Shown piece after piece: positions 24,694 to 36,700 of a stretch of 64,000 nucleotides of DNA. Numbering within the stretch: the first letter of the stretch is position 1; each line of letters opens with the position of its first letter. The notes under the pieces are model-generated. The model saw only the letters and a program-made list of their open reading frames with translations, had not been told where the DNA came from and did not search any database. The position numbers and the translations under genes were made by a program. This stretch comes from Clarireedia homoeocarpa. Its lineage: Eukaryota; Ascomycota; Leotiomycetes; Helotiales; Rutstroemiaceae. The stretch is taken from the NCBI GenBank assembly GCA_001465935.1, contig LNKV01000038.1, positions 566,176 through 630,175 of the forward strand. The letters run 5' to 3'.

Positions 24694-26361
24694 CTATCCT
24701 TCCATTTTAACGTCTTCTTCCGCAGCGGGAGCTTTGCCCAAGTTCTTAAGTAGATAACTGCGCTTGAAATACTCGTTTGGATGAACGATCGTTTCTAGCT
24801 GTGCTGCTCCCCATGTCCCATCATCTTTCACTTTCCTGATTTCCTGTTTGTGGACGTACTCGAATACTCTGGTCAAAGGGGTCAGTATTGCTGAAAGGAT
24901 TCGGGACATATAAGAGAAAGCACATACCTATTACAAGCTAAATGAAACTTCTGCTTCTCCTTATCTTCCTTGACGCCCCTTAGTACCTCTTGGTCTTTGA
25001 TGCCAACAGTTTGTAATAACGACGTCAAATTATCCAAACTGAAATGTCTATAAGGGCAACCATGCGATTCTCCTGGCCCGGGCGGATGTTCTGTGAGGAT
25101 TTTCTGACAACTAAATGGAGAGTATCCGTTTCCTCTTCGATTTGAGTCTCCTCCAACATCGCCATACGCATGGCGAACATTATATCTGTATTCTTTATTG
25201 AAAACATCGTCTGTAATTTTGTTGAAGGATGTTCTCCAGAAGACGAGAGCTTCTTCCAGGTTCAATCCGATACCCTTGAGGAAAAGGGTGTATTGTAGAC
25301 GACCATAATGTTTGAGATGGGCATCTCGACGAAGATTGCGGTGCAGGTTTTGCATGCATAGTGGGAAGGATGAGGAGAGAACATCAACATTGCGGGCAGA
25401 GATATCAGCACCGGGTAATGAGGTGGCTGAACTGGAGTAGCTCGCATCTGGCGTAGTGAAGTTCTGAGAAAGATGGTTGAGGATTGGAGTCAATCGATCA
25501 TCTTCATCGAGACGAGGAAGTGCGCGAGATGTGAGCTGCCAAAGTTAGTCAAATATCCGTAATAAATTAGAAATCTACATACCTCTAGTGCTTTGTCCAA
25601 CCGGCTAGTGAATTCGGCAACAACCATAGACAGTTGTTCCCGAACATGCACATATGCTTTTCCAGCCTTCAAGAAGACTCTCCTACCTTCGATCAATTCC
25701 GGCACTCTCTCCCAATCAACCTTGAAAAATCCCTCCTTGTCAATCAATTTGATCGCACCGCCAGCCGATGCCCTCAGTTGTTCAGCAAATTCCATCTTTT
25801 CATCTTGAGTCACCGTCTCCCAATCTAGGTCCAGTTCATCCACAAAAGCTTGGCGTTCCCTCGAATCGTCCACCTGGAATCGCAAACGGAATAACATGGA
25901 TTCGACACGAGAGAAACGTCTTCTCAGGTCCTCGGTTGAAGCAAATGCTAAACGGAGGATGAAATGGCTGTAATGGTCCTTTTGTCTTTCGGCTTGCAGG
26001 GTACTTGACCCAGAAGAATTTGCGGAAAGTGGTAGGTATTTATCGAGGAGCGGCTTCATATGCGTCGCTGTTTCGGCGGGGGTTTTGTTCCTGAACGAAC
26101 ATGCTTCGAGTTCGGCGAGAACTGTTTTTCTTGTTAGCATGTGTCAAAGGATGCACCTCCTGCAATTGCCATACCTCTGAGACGGTCGATAGCCCATTGT
26201 TCAAATTGCTCGAGGGTTATATCTGCGGTGGGAGGAATGGCATAAAAGTTCAATCTATGAGGATAAGTAACGCCTTTATATGCTGGTTTCTCTTCAAACT
26301 GTGTCTTTCTATAATCTGGCTTCTGCCTTTTCGAGAATCTTGATGGATCTTGCCGAATCAT
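24694..26361 (-). CDS. PRI2: DNA primase large subunit (Pri2/PRIM2)
   Basis: Four exons: 26361-26175, 26121-25583, 25535-24928 and 24868-24694, with introns of 47-59 bp; 502 aa, the normal length. The N terminus (YPHRLNFYAIPPTADITLEQFEQWAIDRL) is typical of the family. The C-terminal domain keeps the four 4Fe-4S cysteines, Cys302 (FPLCMQN), Cys385 (FSCQKIL), Cys402 (HGCPYRHF) and Cys443 (HLACNR), with spacing close to yeast Pri2. It forms the primase heterodimer with Pri1 inside DNA polymerase alpha-primase and starts RNA primers in the nucleus. Exon 4 uses the acceptor at 24869, giving RVFEYVHK; an earlier CAG exists in that intron. MCB-like boxes lie upstream. Confidence 0.96.
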
Positions 26362-26451
26362 TTTTCGATTCTCAGTATATCTTCGTGGTATAAAGTTGTG
26401 GTGTAAACTTTCGAATTCCTATTCTGGTTTTGGACATTTGATATGAGGGGG

Positions 26452-26483
26452 ACGCGTTGATGAGATGGGAAGACGCGACGCGT
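26452..26483 (-). promoter_or_regulatory. MluI cell-cycle box (MCB)-like cluster upstream of PRI2
   Basis: ACGCGT occurs at 26452-26457 and 26478-26483, with an overlapping ACGCGA at 26473-26478, 91-122 bp upstream of the primase ATG. In yeasts MBF (Mbp1/Swi6) binds ACGCGT to drive G1/S transcription of replication genes, including primase. Function here is inferred from motif and context. Confidence 0.6.
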
Positions 26484-27583
26484 GCTTGAATTTTGGGCTA
26501 CCGTAGTAAAGTACAAATTCGGCGGAATGGTAAGACCATTATGGCACAATCTAGAGAACTCATCCAAACGTGCAGACGGGGAAGCATTTCAATGACTCGG
26601 GTCATCTTTTGACCCATATGCAATTAATAAATGTCGAGCACCACTATGTGACGTTTCGTTTACAACATACCTTGATGTGACGGAGGCTGTCACTTCTACA
26701 TTCTATTCTTGCCCTTCATCTCAAGTATGACTTGGAGAGAGAGAACGTCTCCCAACAGAAACATTTCTCTTAAGTTATCATCTTCAGCCCAAATACTCGT
26801 TTTCAGCTTGTTTCAACTAACATCCAAACTTTGTCTTGCATCCATGAATACCATCACCTCAGCTCAAACGCCCTCTTACGCTCATCATAAGGCTTACAGT
26901 AATAAGAACAGTAAGCGAGTCAGACATCAAAACCCCCCTTTCATGAGGTGGGGGCTAGAATGTCTGATGTGCAACAAGACGTAAACCTTGCAGTCACTAA
27001 GAAGAATCCCAGAAGAAGATCCCTCGAGACGATGAGGCACGGTGATAGCAAGTGTTACACGAAATTCTCGTAATAATTACTGTCCTTTTCCTTTTGTTGA
27101 GGCGAGGTGTTGTGAAGGATGCGGTCGTTTTCTACCTTTTTCTCCTCTTGCTCGCCTTGATAATACTCTTCGAACATTCTACTCTATCTTAATGATGTTA
27201 TTTTACAGTGTTACGATGGTAGCAATGAGGGAGGAAGTTCGATGGGTGTATTCTTGTTATGGGTGGTCGGAGATGTTCTTGCCATGGCTCCCAGCCTGAA
27301 CCTCGAGTCGTTCTTTCCCTTCACCACGAGCATGTTTGATGCCTTCACCTTCTCAGCATCTCTCTGCAGATTCAACAATCATCCTGGATACCATCTCCAA
27401 TCGATTTTGCACATCGTTATCACGAATTGCTTAACAAGACGATATCATAGCTACACTTATCAACGTTAGCACCAAGCATCATATACAACAACATTATCAA
27501 CACAAGTTCGGGATCACGAAATCATCTATATCGTCCAAAAGACACTAAAAACGCTCATCCTTCAATCAAGACCGCGTCCCACA
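26484..27583. other. Divergent intergenic region between PRI2 and the TM protein gene
   Basis: Shared 5' region of two divergent genes. Frames inside are short and without motifs. No gene seen. Confidence 0.45.
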
Positions 27584-29398
27584 ATGCCCGTCCTCCGGTT
27601 CGTCCAGGATACCCTCGGCACCCCCACGTCTTCTCTCACGTCTCTCTCATCTACTACACCAATAACAACACTCCCGCCTACACTTCTCCTCCCGAGCCTC
27701 ACGGTCACCTCCATCACGACCCTAACCACAACAACAACCTTCCTCCCCTATCCCATCCCCACCCCAACTCACCTCTCCGGTCTCCGCCATTGGCCCTCGC
27801 ACCTCGCCATCTCCCCATTAAAACTCATGTACGTCGTCGCTGCCTGTGTCTGCTTCACCATCATACTCAGTCTCTGCTGCTGCACCGATAATGTTGGCCG
27901 ATACATCAAAGCACGTAACCAGAGCGGAGGAGCCACTGTCCAGGCCTCGCCTACATGGCTCTCTGGTCTGGATGGTTGTACTGAGGAGAACAAAAGGGGA
28001 AGAACCAGAACTAGGATAACTGAGACTAAAATGAATGGAGAAAGCTCGAGAACTCCGGTTTTAACTGGTGGAGTGCAACAGCAGGAAGAAGAAGAGAGCA
28101 GAGGAGAGCAGTATGAGTTGGACTCCCTTCCATCTCTCGAACGTATCCGAGCGCATTCCTCATCTGCACCAGTATGCTTAGACGAAACAACTGATCTTCC
28201 ACCACTCGAACGCATGCACGCACATTTGCCTTCAATACTGCCTATACCAGTTTCAGATCTTCCCGAACCCACACGCACACCTCCACTTCCCACTAAAGCC
28301 TCTCTCTCTTCCCCTGCTTTTCCTTCTTCTCCATCCTCATCTTTTCTCCCGCTCACCCAGCTCTCCACCCCGCCTACACTCCGCGGCGGTGGCATAACCT
28401 CAACCTGGTTCACCATCCCCAGAAAAGCGTCGCAATTATTCTCTGCCTCCTCTACCACATCCCCCACCTCTTCCTCCTCGGATTGCAAAGCCAAATCACA
28501 CGACAAGCCCCTACACTCCCATCACAATAGCGTCTTCCACACTGCACAATCACACTTTAAACCCGCAGACAATGCAGCGGAGTGGATGGATGCGGATGAA
28601 TATACAGGGGCAAGGACGAGTAGTACGCAGTTTTCGTTTAGTGCGAGTGAGGGGAGTGATGGGGATATAGCTGTTGGCGGTTTGGGGATGACTTTGGGAG
28701 GATTAGGAATGCCGGAGTTCGTGATGGGGGTGAGGAGGTTGAGGGAGAGGGTTTTGAGGAGGATTTCGAGGGGGGATTTGAGGGTTGGTGCTGGTGGGGT
28801 TGGGAAGGGTGGTGATGAGGATGACGATGGGGGAAATGATGATGCGGATGAGGATGCGGTAAACGAATTGGATGGAACGGAAATGACGCATTTTTCGGGC
28901 CGGGAAGGAGAGCAAGCAGCATGTGATCCGAATCTTGATTTTCGCACCAGCAAGTCACATGCCCCGTTATCAAAGGAAGGGCTGTTGTCTTTATCTTCTG
29001 TGTTCTCGGATATGCAGCCGAAAGGGGAGGCTGAAGGGGAGATGATATCTGCTGCGTCAGTATCGAGACTGCAGAGGGAAGGAACGGTGCGGGAAAAGGT
29101 TGATGGGGGTGGTGTGGGCAAGGGGGCAGAACATGTTCGTAGTCAAGATGTGAGACATTGGCAGGCAAGGAGTCGGGGTCGATGGGGGGAAAGTAGTGCG
29201 GTTGGGAGTGTGGAGATTGAGGTAGAGGTAGAGGTAGGGGTGGGCGGAGATGAAGTGATGGAAAGGGAGAAGAGGAGGGAGAAAAAGAGAGGACGGTTGG
29301 CGTTATTGATGGTTAGGGGTGGGGATGAAAGTATTGTGGGGATGGGGATGGAGGTTGTGAAGATGGATTTTAAGGGGGATGATGGAGGGAAGGAGTGA
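27584..29398 (+). CDS. Hypothetical single-pass membrane protein, 604 aa
   Basis: Uninterrupted ATG frame. The N terminus (1-75) is Thr/Ser/Pro-rich, as in O-glycosylated fungal ectodomains. One TM helix at about 79-98 (LMYVVAACVCFTIILSL) is followed by Cys-Cys-Cys, possibly palmitoylated. A long low-complexity cytoplasmic part follows: Ser/Pro-rich, then Gly/Glu/Asp-rich with DEDDDGGNDDADED. Topology resembles a Mid2/Wsc-type sensor, but no cysteine-rich WSC domain is present. It could be an orphan. The 3' half is very GGA/GGG-rich and also gives long frames on the other strand, so the coding call is not certain. Confidence 0.6.
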   Translation: MPVLRFVQDTLGTPTSSLTSLSSTTPITTLPPTLLLPSLTVTSITTLTTTTTFLPYPIPTPTHLSGLRHWPSHLAISPLKLMYVVAACVCFTIILSLCCCTDNVGRYIKARNQSGGATVQASPTWLSGLDGCTEENKRGRTRTRITETKMNGESSRTPVLTGGVQQQEEEESRGEQYELDSLPSLERIRAHSSSAPVCLDETTDLPPLERMHAHLPSILPIPVSDLPEPTRTPPLPTKASLSSPAFPSSPSSSFLPLTQLSTPPTLRGGGITSTWFTIPRKASQLFSASSTTSPTSSSSDCKAKSHDKPLHSHHNSVFHTAQSHFKPADNAAEWMDADEYTGARTSSTQFSFSASEGSDGDIAVGGLGMTLGGLGMPEFVMGVRRLRERVLRRISRGDLRVGAGGVGKGGDEDDDGGNDDADEDAVNELDGTEMTHFSGREGEQAACDPNLDFRTSKSHAPLSKEGLLSLSSVFSDMQPKGEAEGEMISAASVSRLQREGTVREKVDGGGVGKGAEHVRSQDVRHWQARSRGRWGESSAVGSVEIEVEVEVGVGGDEVMEREKRREKKRGRLALLMVRGGDESIVGMGMEVVKMDFKGDDGGKE

Positions 29399-32300
29399 GT
29401 GAGTGAGTCAGGTTAGGTGAGGTGAGGGCGGAGAGTAAACGACTGTGGAATATCGAAGTTATTAGGGACTAGAAGGAGAGTGTATATGTATGATAGCCAT
29501 CGACGAAAAACGCGTGTAAAGTATAAATACTACAGAGAGAAGAGGACACACATAGCCCGAATATAGGAAACGGGGAGGGGCAAGGGGAATTAGAAATAGA
29601 ATTAGATGTAAATATAATTAGTTAGGCCAACTAGGGGAAGATAGATTATAGCTAAGGGATGATTTCAGAAGTCTGTTGTATATTTTGCACCTCAATATCT
29701 ATAAGTTAATAGTAGACGTAAACATACCCCTTGATATTGACACAGTAACAAGGTGAACGAAAGGCAAAGTCTGCGAATATGATATAATATAACAGTCTTA
29801 CAACGGAGATGGGCTAATTATGGTATTTTACTGAAGTGGCCTGCGATATCATCTCGAAAGGGTAGCCAGAGGCGAAAAGTGGTACAAGGAGAATAAGTAG
29901 TTAGTGTAGTGGCTACGCCTCGTTCTGTTTGGATGTGATGTGATGTGATGAAAGAGGGGCTTCGAGATCGGGTATGATTATGATTTTAATTTCAATGTGC
30001 TGGGCTTCTCTTCCCCGTCTACTGAAGAGATCAAGAAGTTAAGAGATAACTTTTGCTTGCCCTGATGAGCGGTATGGTTGGCTAGGCTGGGCTAGCGAAG
30101 ACCTGGAATTTGAGATTGGTTGAGGGAATGTGTTAAAATTACTGTCGACGACGTATCTGAAGAACATTGTAGACTGTGCATATCTCTGATCATCATATGT
30201 AGTATAGTATGCACGTGAGCAAGAAATACCTCGACCCTGAATATGGGAGTCAGGGTAGGTAGGCTTGGTCAAATGAATATGCTAACCACGAACCTTATTG
30301 AGACAGAGCTGGAAATAATTAAAGAATATAACATACCTCCAGGCAACGAGAACCAAAGCATCACAACGATAACACCATCATCACACAACACACAAAAACA
30401 TCAACCCACTCAATCACAAACCGAAATTCTTCTGTATCCGGCATTGATAATCACCGTACATGCCAGATAAACAAGCCATGCTCCGTCAAAGCTATGTCAT
30501 GTCAGCAGCATGCACACGGACATACCCCAACTTTTCCATAAGTCAACCCCATCAACATACCCCCCGAACAATATCCCCATGTGACATTTCGGTGCCAGAT
30601 ATGCCGTAGGTCAATGTATCCGAAATCGGATAGCAGTGCTGTAACACTTGTATCGAAAGAAGCAATATCATGACGATCATATCTTTGAATAACACCTGGA
30701 TTGGGGTTTTGTGCGATGCAAGTAGGACGGACGGCTTGGGCCGAAATCGATGCCAAGGGTTTATGTGTGGTCATCTGAAGCCATGGGGGGGAGGGAGGCT
30801 GGGGAAACTGTAGATAGCGCGCAGAAAGTATACACTAGCATGAGGTTCCCCGGATATGCAAATATGGGATCGTGGTCTGTCTGGCTGTAGGTGTGTATAA
30901 CACGTAGCTTAGCTTTCGTAATGTGATAATTGGATTGGACTGATTGGATTGAAAGTTTTTATTTGACAATACGACTCCTTACTGCTGTGAGTGTTCTGGG
31001 TATGATATCCCTCAACATAACTCTTCAGACTACGAAAAGAACGTAAACAAAAGGACGACGATGAGCAACAAAATACGCAATTGACGCAATGACAATCATG
31101 ATGAAAAAATAATAGATCATATTAGGTGCAATGTCATCGAACGACTAGCTATCACCTGCTAATCTACGCGTCATGTCATGTCATGATGAAGCCTCACTTG
31201 AAGCCCTCTATGAGCTCGTTTCACGCGGTCCCGGATGAATCAAGAAATGCTCCACTAGAGTATCTCCGTATAAGAGAAAAGTTTTCTATGATCTGCTCTG
31301 TCTGGTAGCACTTGGGTAACACAGCACAAAGACTTGCCGCCGAGGAAGATCTCTATACATTAGCTTGGAAATTCTCTTTTTAGCCCCACTTCCCGATAGT
31401 TCAAATCACCGCTACAGAGAACATGGACTTGGCTGTATTATTGTATTGCATTGCATTGTATCGTTGGATCGTGAGTGAAGTCGTCCGAACTTTTCCTCGA
31501 GCGCCGACATACCTCCTTCACTAGATCTAACTCCCCGGTCTTTACTTCCGTACTAACGATTGTCTTATTTTCTGTCATGCCGGACATTTGCTCTTTCTGA
31601 TCTCAGTCCACCCGACCGATACGCCGATTTCCGAGCTGTTTTGTTATCTTTCTTAATATATATTTGAATGCGCCAGATGAAAAATGATCATCATATTAAA
31701 GCCATGAAGATAGTCGTCATACAATGCAGCCATTGACATTCACGTCCACACACACTGCAGCGGGAATTCAAAAAATGAAGAGGCTTGTTTTTCAAGTGCC
31801 GAAGCGATAGACTGACCATTGACAAGCGTGCAGACACATGCATCGTCAGTGTGTGTGATCATTCCAGGGAACAAGGAAGGGCCTCTAAGCAAAACAATCG
31901 TGTGCGTGATGCGTCATGCGTGATACTTGACGGGGTTATGCTTAATGCTTTGCGGTGAAATGATTCGATGGGAGCTGTGGAGGGGAATAGTACGGATGTG
32001 TACTTGCGTGAACGAGTCCAAGCAATGAGGGACCGACAATATACGACTGACTCTTCCTTAACTACTATGTATGTATCTGCATATTTTGATTAAGGTGTTG
32101 GTGATCGACCGACCGGAGTCAACCTCGATGGAGTAAAAGGGCATGAACAAGGGAGCAAGGCATGAAAAAAAAGGTACTGAAAAGACCAGGATATACACAG
32201 TATGGTGGGGGCAGATTCAATGTATTGTTAGTCATATTCTGACCTTGTCGTGCTTGTCCACCAGGTCTTTGGTCTTTTCCTTCATTTGGCCTTTTGCCTG

Positions 32301-33497
32301 TTGGCTGCACTTCGGTCCAAATACACTTACTTTACTGTGCAGTACTAAATTCCTTCAATTTGCTACACTGGCATGATCCATGGATATGAACGGCCAGAGC
32401 AACCCTATCCGCATTAAGCTCGGAAAAGTAAATATTCATCTGCATTTCTGCACGTGTGTGTGTTGTGACCAGTATCATAAGCTGTACACTGGGAGTGGCC
32501 TTTGGTACTTGGTTGATCCGTCGTCGTACAGTGGCGAATCCATCCCAGGAATTCAAATTGACAGACGGCTACTCTCTTCATGATACGGGATGTGCCTGAA
32601 CAGACAACAGATGGTGTCAATACGACATCGTGTTTGGGCGTTTGAGGGTCCTGTGCGTGTGTGCGTGCGTGCGGGCGGGCGGGCATGAAGAATAATTTAA
32701 ACGGCGCAGTGATTTCTTGCAGGAGGAGCCGGTGGAGGTGTGCAGTGTGTGCATTGCAATCTGCTCTTGCTTACTTCCTGCAATGCACTGCTTTTAGATA
32801 TAGGAATATCAGATGCGGAGCGCGGACAAAGGCACAAAAGCGAAAAGAGAAAAGAGGAAAAGAGAAAAAGATAGAAAACTGGGATCATTTTCTTCATGTC
32901 TTCATTTCAAAATTCCTCGAAATACTGGCAGGCGTAGCTGATAGGTTGAGTCCTTCCAGAAGGACCCATCTGGGGCAGATAGTAGCACCGGCATCTATTT
33001 TTTCTGGCATAACTAAAGGTAATCAGCAACGGTAGTGGCAGACGGTCTGCGGCTATGAATCCACTCACGAGTCTTTCTTCGTTGTTACCGCCCCTTGCCA
33101 GTCGCCCAAACTGTTATTTGGTGCCACACTGGAAGACGATTGTGCAGATTGTGCAGCTTTGTGCAGGTAAGAAAGCCGAGCAAAGGCTTGGAAGGACAGG
33201 GGAAGGAAAGGAAAGAGTACGGAGGTAAAGAGTGAGTGCGAGTCTTGAGTGCGAGTCTTGAGTGAGAGTGAGAGTAAGAGTGAGAGTGAGCGTGCATCCA
33301 TTGAATTCGCTCGTTTAATAATTAAAAATTGCCTGAGCACTCCACTCTCATCACCCAGGTTTGAGCACAGAGCACCACCACTGAACACCAAGGAATTCTA
33401 CCCTTCCTCAAACATCTTTACACACACATACCCATATCAAATCCACATATTCGCCCAATTCTTTCAATTCAAGGTAATCGCTCTTTCAATATCTTGG
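29399..33497. other. 4.1-kb interval without a supported gene
   Basis: Simple-repeat-rich intergenic sequence. Two ATG-initiated or open minus-strand frames (30502-30774, 90 aa; 30039-30272, 77 aa) look mildly protein-like but have no motif and do not splice together in an obvious way. The 3' end forms the promoter and leader of the AcrB-like gene, with GAGT-rich repeats at 33232-33295. Confidence 0.45.
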
Positions 33498-33572
33498 ATG
33501 ATTACTACTGCTCTCTCCCCTCCATTACCCCCCCAACAAGTAAGATCCTTCGACGCTCGACAAGCCTTATGA
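33498..33572 (+). promoter_or_regulatory. uORF1 in the AcrB-like gene leader (24 aa)
   Basis: ATG to TGA frame reading MITTALSPPLPPQQVRSF..., 136 bp upstream of the main ATG. Its stop overlaps the start of uORF2 (ATGA). A GTAAGA inside it could also be a 5'UTR splice donor. Confidence 0.45.
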
Positions 33573-33598
33573 GTCAACTCTTCTGGAGGAAAGGATAG
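33569..33598 (+). promoter_or_regulatory. uORF2 in the AcrB-like gene leader (9 aa)
   Basis: MSQLFWRKG-stop; its ATG overlaps the TGA of uORF1, an arrangement that permits termination-reinitiation. It ends 110 bp before the main ATG. Confidence 0.4.
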
Positions 33599-33707
33599 TT
33601 GTTTCGTTTTTATTCCGCCTTTGACTCGACTTGATTCCGTTTCCGAAGCTCCCCTTCAAGCTGGCTCGGAACGTCGCTCTGGGTCAGCTATTCTACCAAG
33701 AGGTCGC

Positions 33708-36700
33708 ATGCCTCGTACTCCCTCCACCTCGAAGCGACACCAAGGCGCTGCGAACGTACGCGACACAAGACACGACAATGGTCTTGTAGGCCCTGGCAAA
33801 AGGGTACAACGGCAAAAGAGTAATGGGCATATTAATGGACATGCGAACGCCTCCGATGCTATTCCCTCAACACCGTCTCCTGCGACCCCACCACCCACGA
33901 ACGGACACGCGAGAGTACCTGGACACGCTGACAATACATCCGAACACAAGATGGCAGGCGATTTGGTGAGAAGGGCTTCTGTCAGTAACCATTCCGACTC
34001 TTCTTCAGATGCCTACAATGTTCCTACCGTCGTTTTCCCTCAGGAACATCATCGCCATATCAATGTCAACTCTGCCAAGAACCCCTCGGTCCACCGTGAT
34101 TCGGGCCCCTGGCATTATGTACGAACCGTATTGACCTCTTGTCCGATCTCTGATACCATCGCCATCCTCATCGTCCTTCTGCAAATCCCGCCGACCTTCT
34201 TGTCGATCATCCAGTTGTTATTTGCTACCTTGACCTTTGTCCCTCCTTCCATCACTGCGAATTCGGCCCTGAGTTTCACAGATATCTTCGAGGGAACATT
34301 GGGCACACCATCCTTAGCTACGATTATGGTGGTTGATATCTTCTTCCTTTCGATCTGGTTATTCTTATGGAGCCCCTTACAGGACTTCGTCTTGCAGTTT
34401 GCACAGTCAGTCATCGCATTAACCCTTGGTGGTGGTATTAGTGGCAAGGAAGCTGGTATGAAAAACGTGTTTCTGTGTTTTGGTTATATCTCGCTCTCTC
34501 ATTACTACCGAAATGGCAATATTAAGTCTGCTGGCCTTCGAGCCGTCCTTTCGTCACCTCGGGGTCTTCTCGGTACTCCAGATTCGGATGACCCTCTCGA
34601 ACCTATATCATCTCACAGCACAAGAAAAGGACCCCAAGGCTGGATCAAGAGTGTTCTTGCTATTCATATTCTGACGCAAGGGGTGGTTCGGTATATACGA
34701 GATTGGTATGTGAGGAGAGAAAAGCGGGATCATTCGTCATCAAGTATTGGCGATCCTGAGGCAGCGAAGGGCTCTGTAGACGGAAATAACGATTCATCCA
34801 CGACAAGCTCGCAAGTACATGATGGCGAATCTACAAGTTCTTTACATGCCAACAATACAGCTATAACATCCAGGAAGCGGAGAAAGCAAAGCGCACAAGT
34901 TCGTATACAACAACCATTATGGGCAGCTTTGGCAAGCACGAAGATTGTTATGGTCAAAGAGTATGAAACATCACACGCAGCAGCAGAGTCAGCTGGAACG
35001 AATGCCACTGATGCTAGCAACCTTGGAAATGCACCATTTAGCACTGAAGCAGGTCGAGTATGGATAACACATGTAGGGTCTGACGAAGTTTCTTTTAGCA
35101 CTAGCCATTTTCCTAATCACATCATTTCCGAGGATGACTTGGACGGAAGCAAAGATTCAGAAACTGGGGGGGTCGACAAGAGGTACCCATTTTATGTCAA
35201 GGTCAACCAGACACATTGGCAACCAACAAAAGTGAAAGCCATTGTTGACCCTAATCTTCCTGCCGGCCAGAATATTTGTTGGAGTGGAGAGATTTTTGGA
35301 CTAGCACCATTAAACAACTACGAATGCGAATTCGTCAGTACCGTTGACAGTGCTGTCATTTTCTCAACTAGCGTTAGGACCCTGCCACCCTCTGATACAG
35401 CAACCGCTGCTATTCTTGCCCCACTCCCCCCTCAGGTTTCTGGACGACCTGGATCACCAAGTACTACCATCAAAGCGTCCATCGCTTCATCCGAGGCCAA
35501 GTTGGTTGAAGAACGCAATCGCCAGAAAAAAGAGCGCAAAGAACAGCGCACCAAGCTCAGTACCATTCGCAAGGATATTGAGAGACTCAATAGTTCCATC
35601 TCCTCTTCTGGTGGAAACGATGATCGCCTGCGCCAAAAGGTTCAACAAGTCAAGCTTCACATGAAGCAAGCTGAAGATGCCATTGCAACGCTCAGTAGCG
35701 AAATCGAAGCAGTAGACAAACTTCCTTCCTCCTCCAACGACTCCTCCTATATTTCCTCCAGAGCAGCATACCGAAAACAGAAGGAACTCCACGAAAAGTC
35801 AAAATCCGAGTTCACTCAATTTAAGACGTCGACTGAGCAAACTATTGCCTCCTTATCCGCCGAGCTTGCGACAATCGTCGGGAAATGTGAACGGATGCAG
35901 GCTCGAAGCGTTAAACTCTCAGAACAGCAAGAGCGTATTGCCGAGGCAAATGCCAAGGGTTTAGACGAGGCGCAACGTAGAGAGAGGGAGCGTGCCGCTA
36001 AGGAAGACGAAAGAAGAAGGACGGAGGCTTCGTGGAACGAGCAAGAGACCCTCTACCAGGCTCAAATTGCACAGCTTGTTGAACAGCTGAGCACGCTTTA
36101 CCATTCGATGGAGAGAATGGAGAGACTTCGTATGGACACCATGCCACATGAGGCTGTTGCATCATCGGGTCCCTGGACTACCGAAGCTTCTATGTCCGCT
36201 TTCCCAGCTTACGCACCCATCCCGGCCACCATGCAACCCAACCTTATCAACCCTTCAATGCTCGGCGCCATCGGTAGCACGCCACGACGTCGTGGAAGGA
36301 GTTCTAGCATGCTCAGCAATGAATCCGGCTTTACTCAAGGCTCTGACGATGACAATAATAATCCCTACTATGGACCCCAAAACCAGATCCTTCCTCAAGC
36401 CCAACAACAATATATTTCCGCCCCTTATAACCAATCACCAAGTCCCTTTGCACCCGCTTTCCGTCCCCCTCCCCAACAATCTTACAGCGACCCAAACACC
36501 GCTTCTATCTCAATGATGTACCAGCCTCAACACCCACGCAAAAGTAGCTCTGGATCAGGTGGATCGGGCTCGGCCTCGCATGTTCCTACGCTCTCAAATC
36601 CGTATCCGACACCGGGCTCGGGTTCGGGCTCCGGCAGCAGTAGGGGGAGTATCGGCGACCCGAAGAGTCCTGCTCCAGGCCATGCTTCGTTGCCGAGTAT

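Noticed and set aside
28522..29168. Long minus-strand frames (199 and 176 codons) opposite the TM protein
   Set aside because: They are mirror images of the purine-rich coding strand, being Pro/Ser/His low-complexity.
30502..30774. 90-codon ATG frame on the minus strand
   Set aside because: Mildly protein-like but unsupported; downstream blocks do not splice in frame.
33621..33707. 29-residue N-terminal extension of the AcrB-like protein
   Set aside because: Would start at TTG; the first in-frame ATG at 33708 opens the expected basic N terminus.
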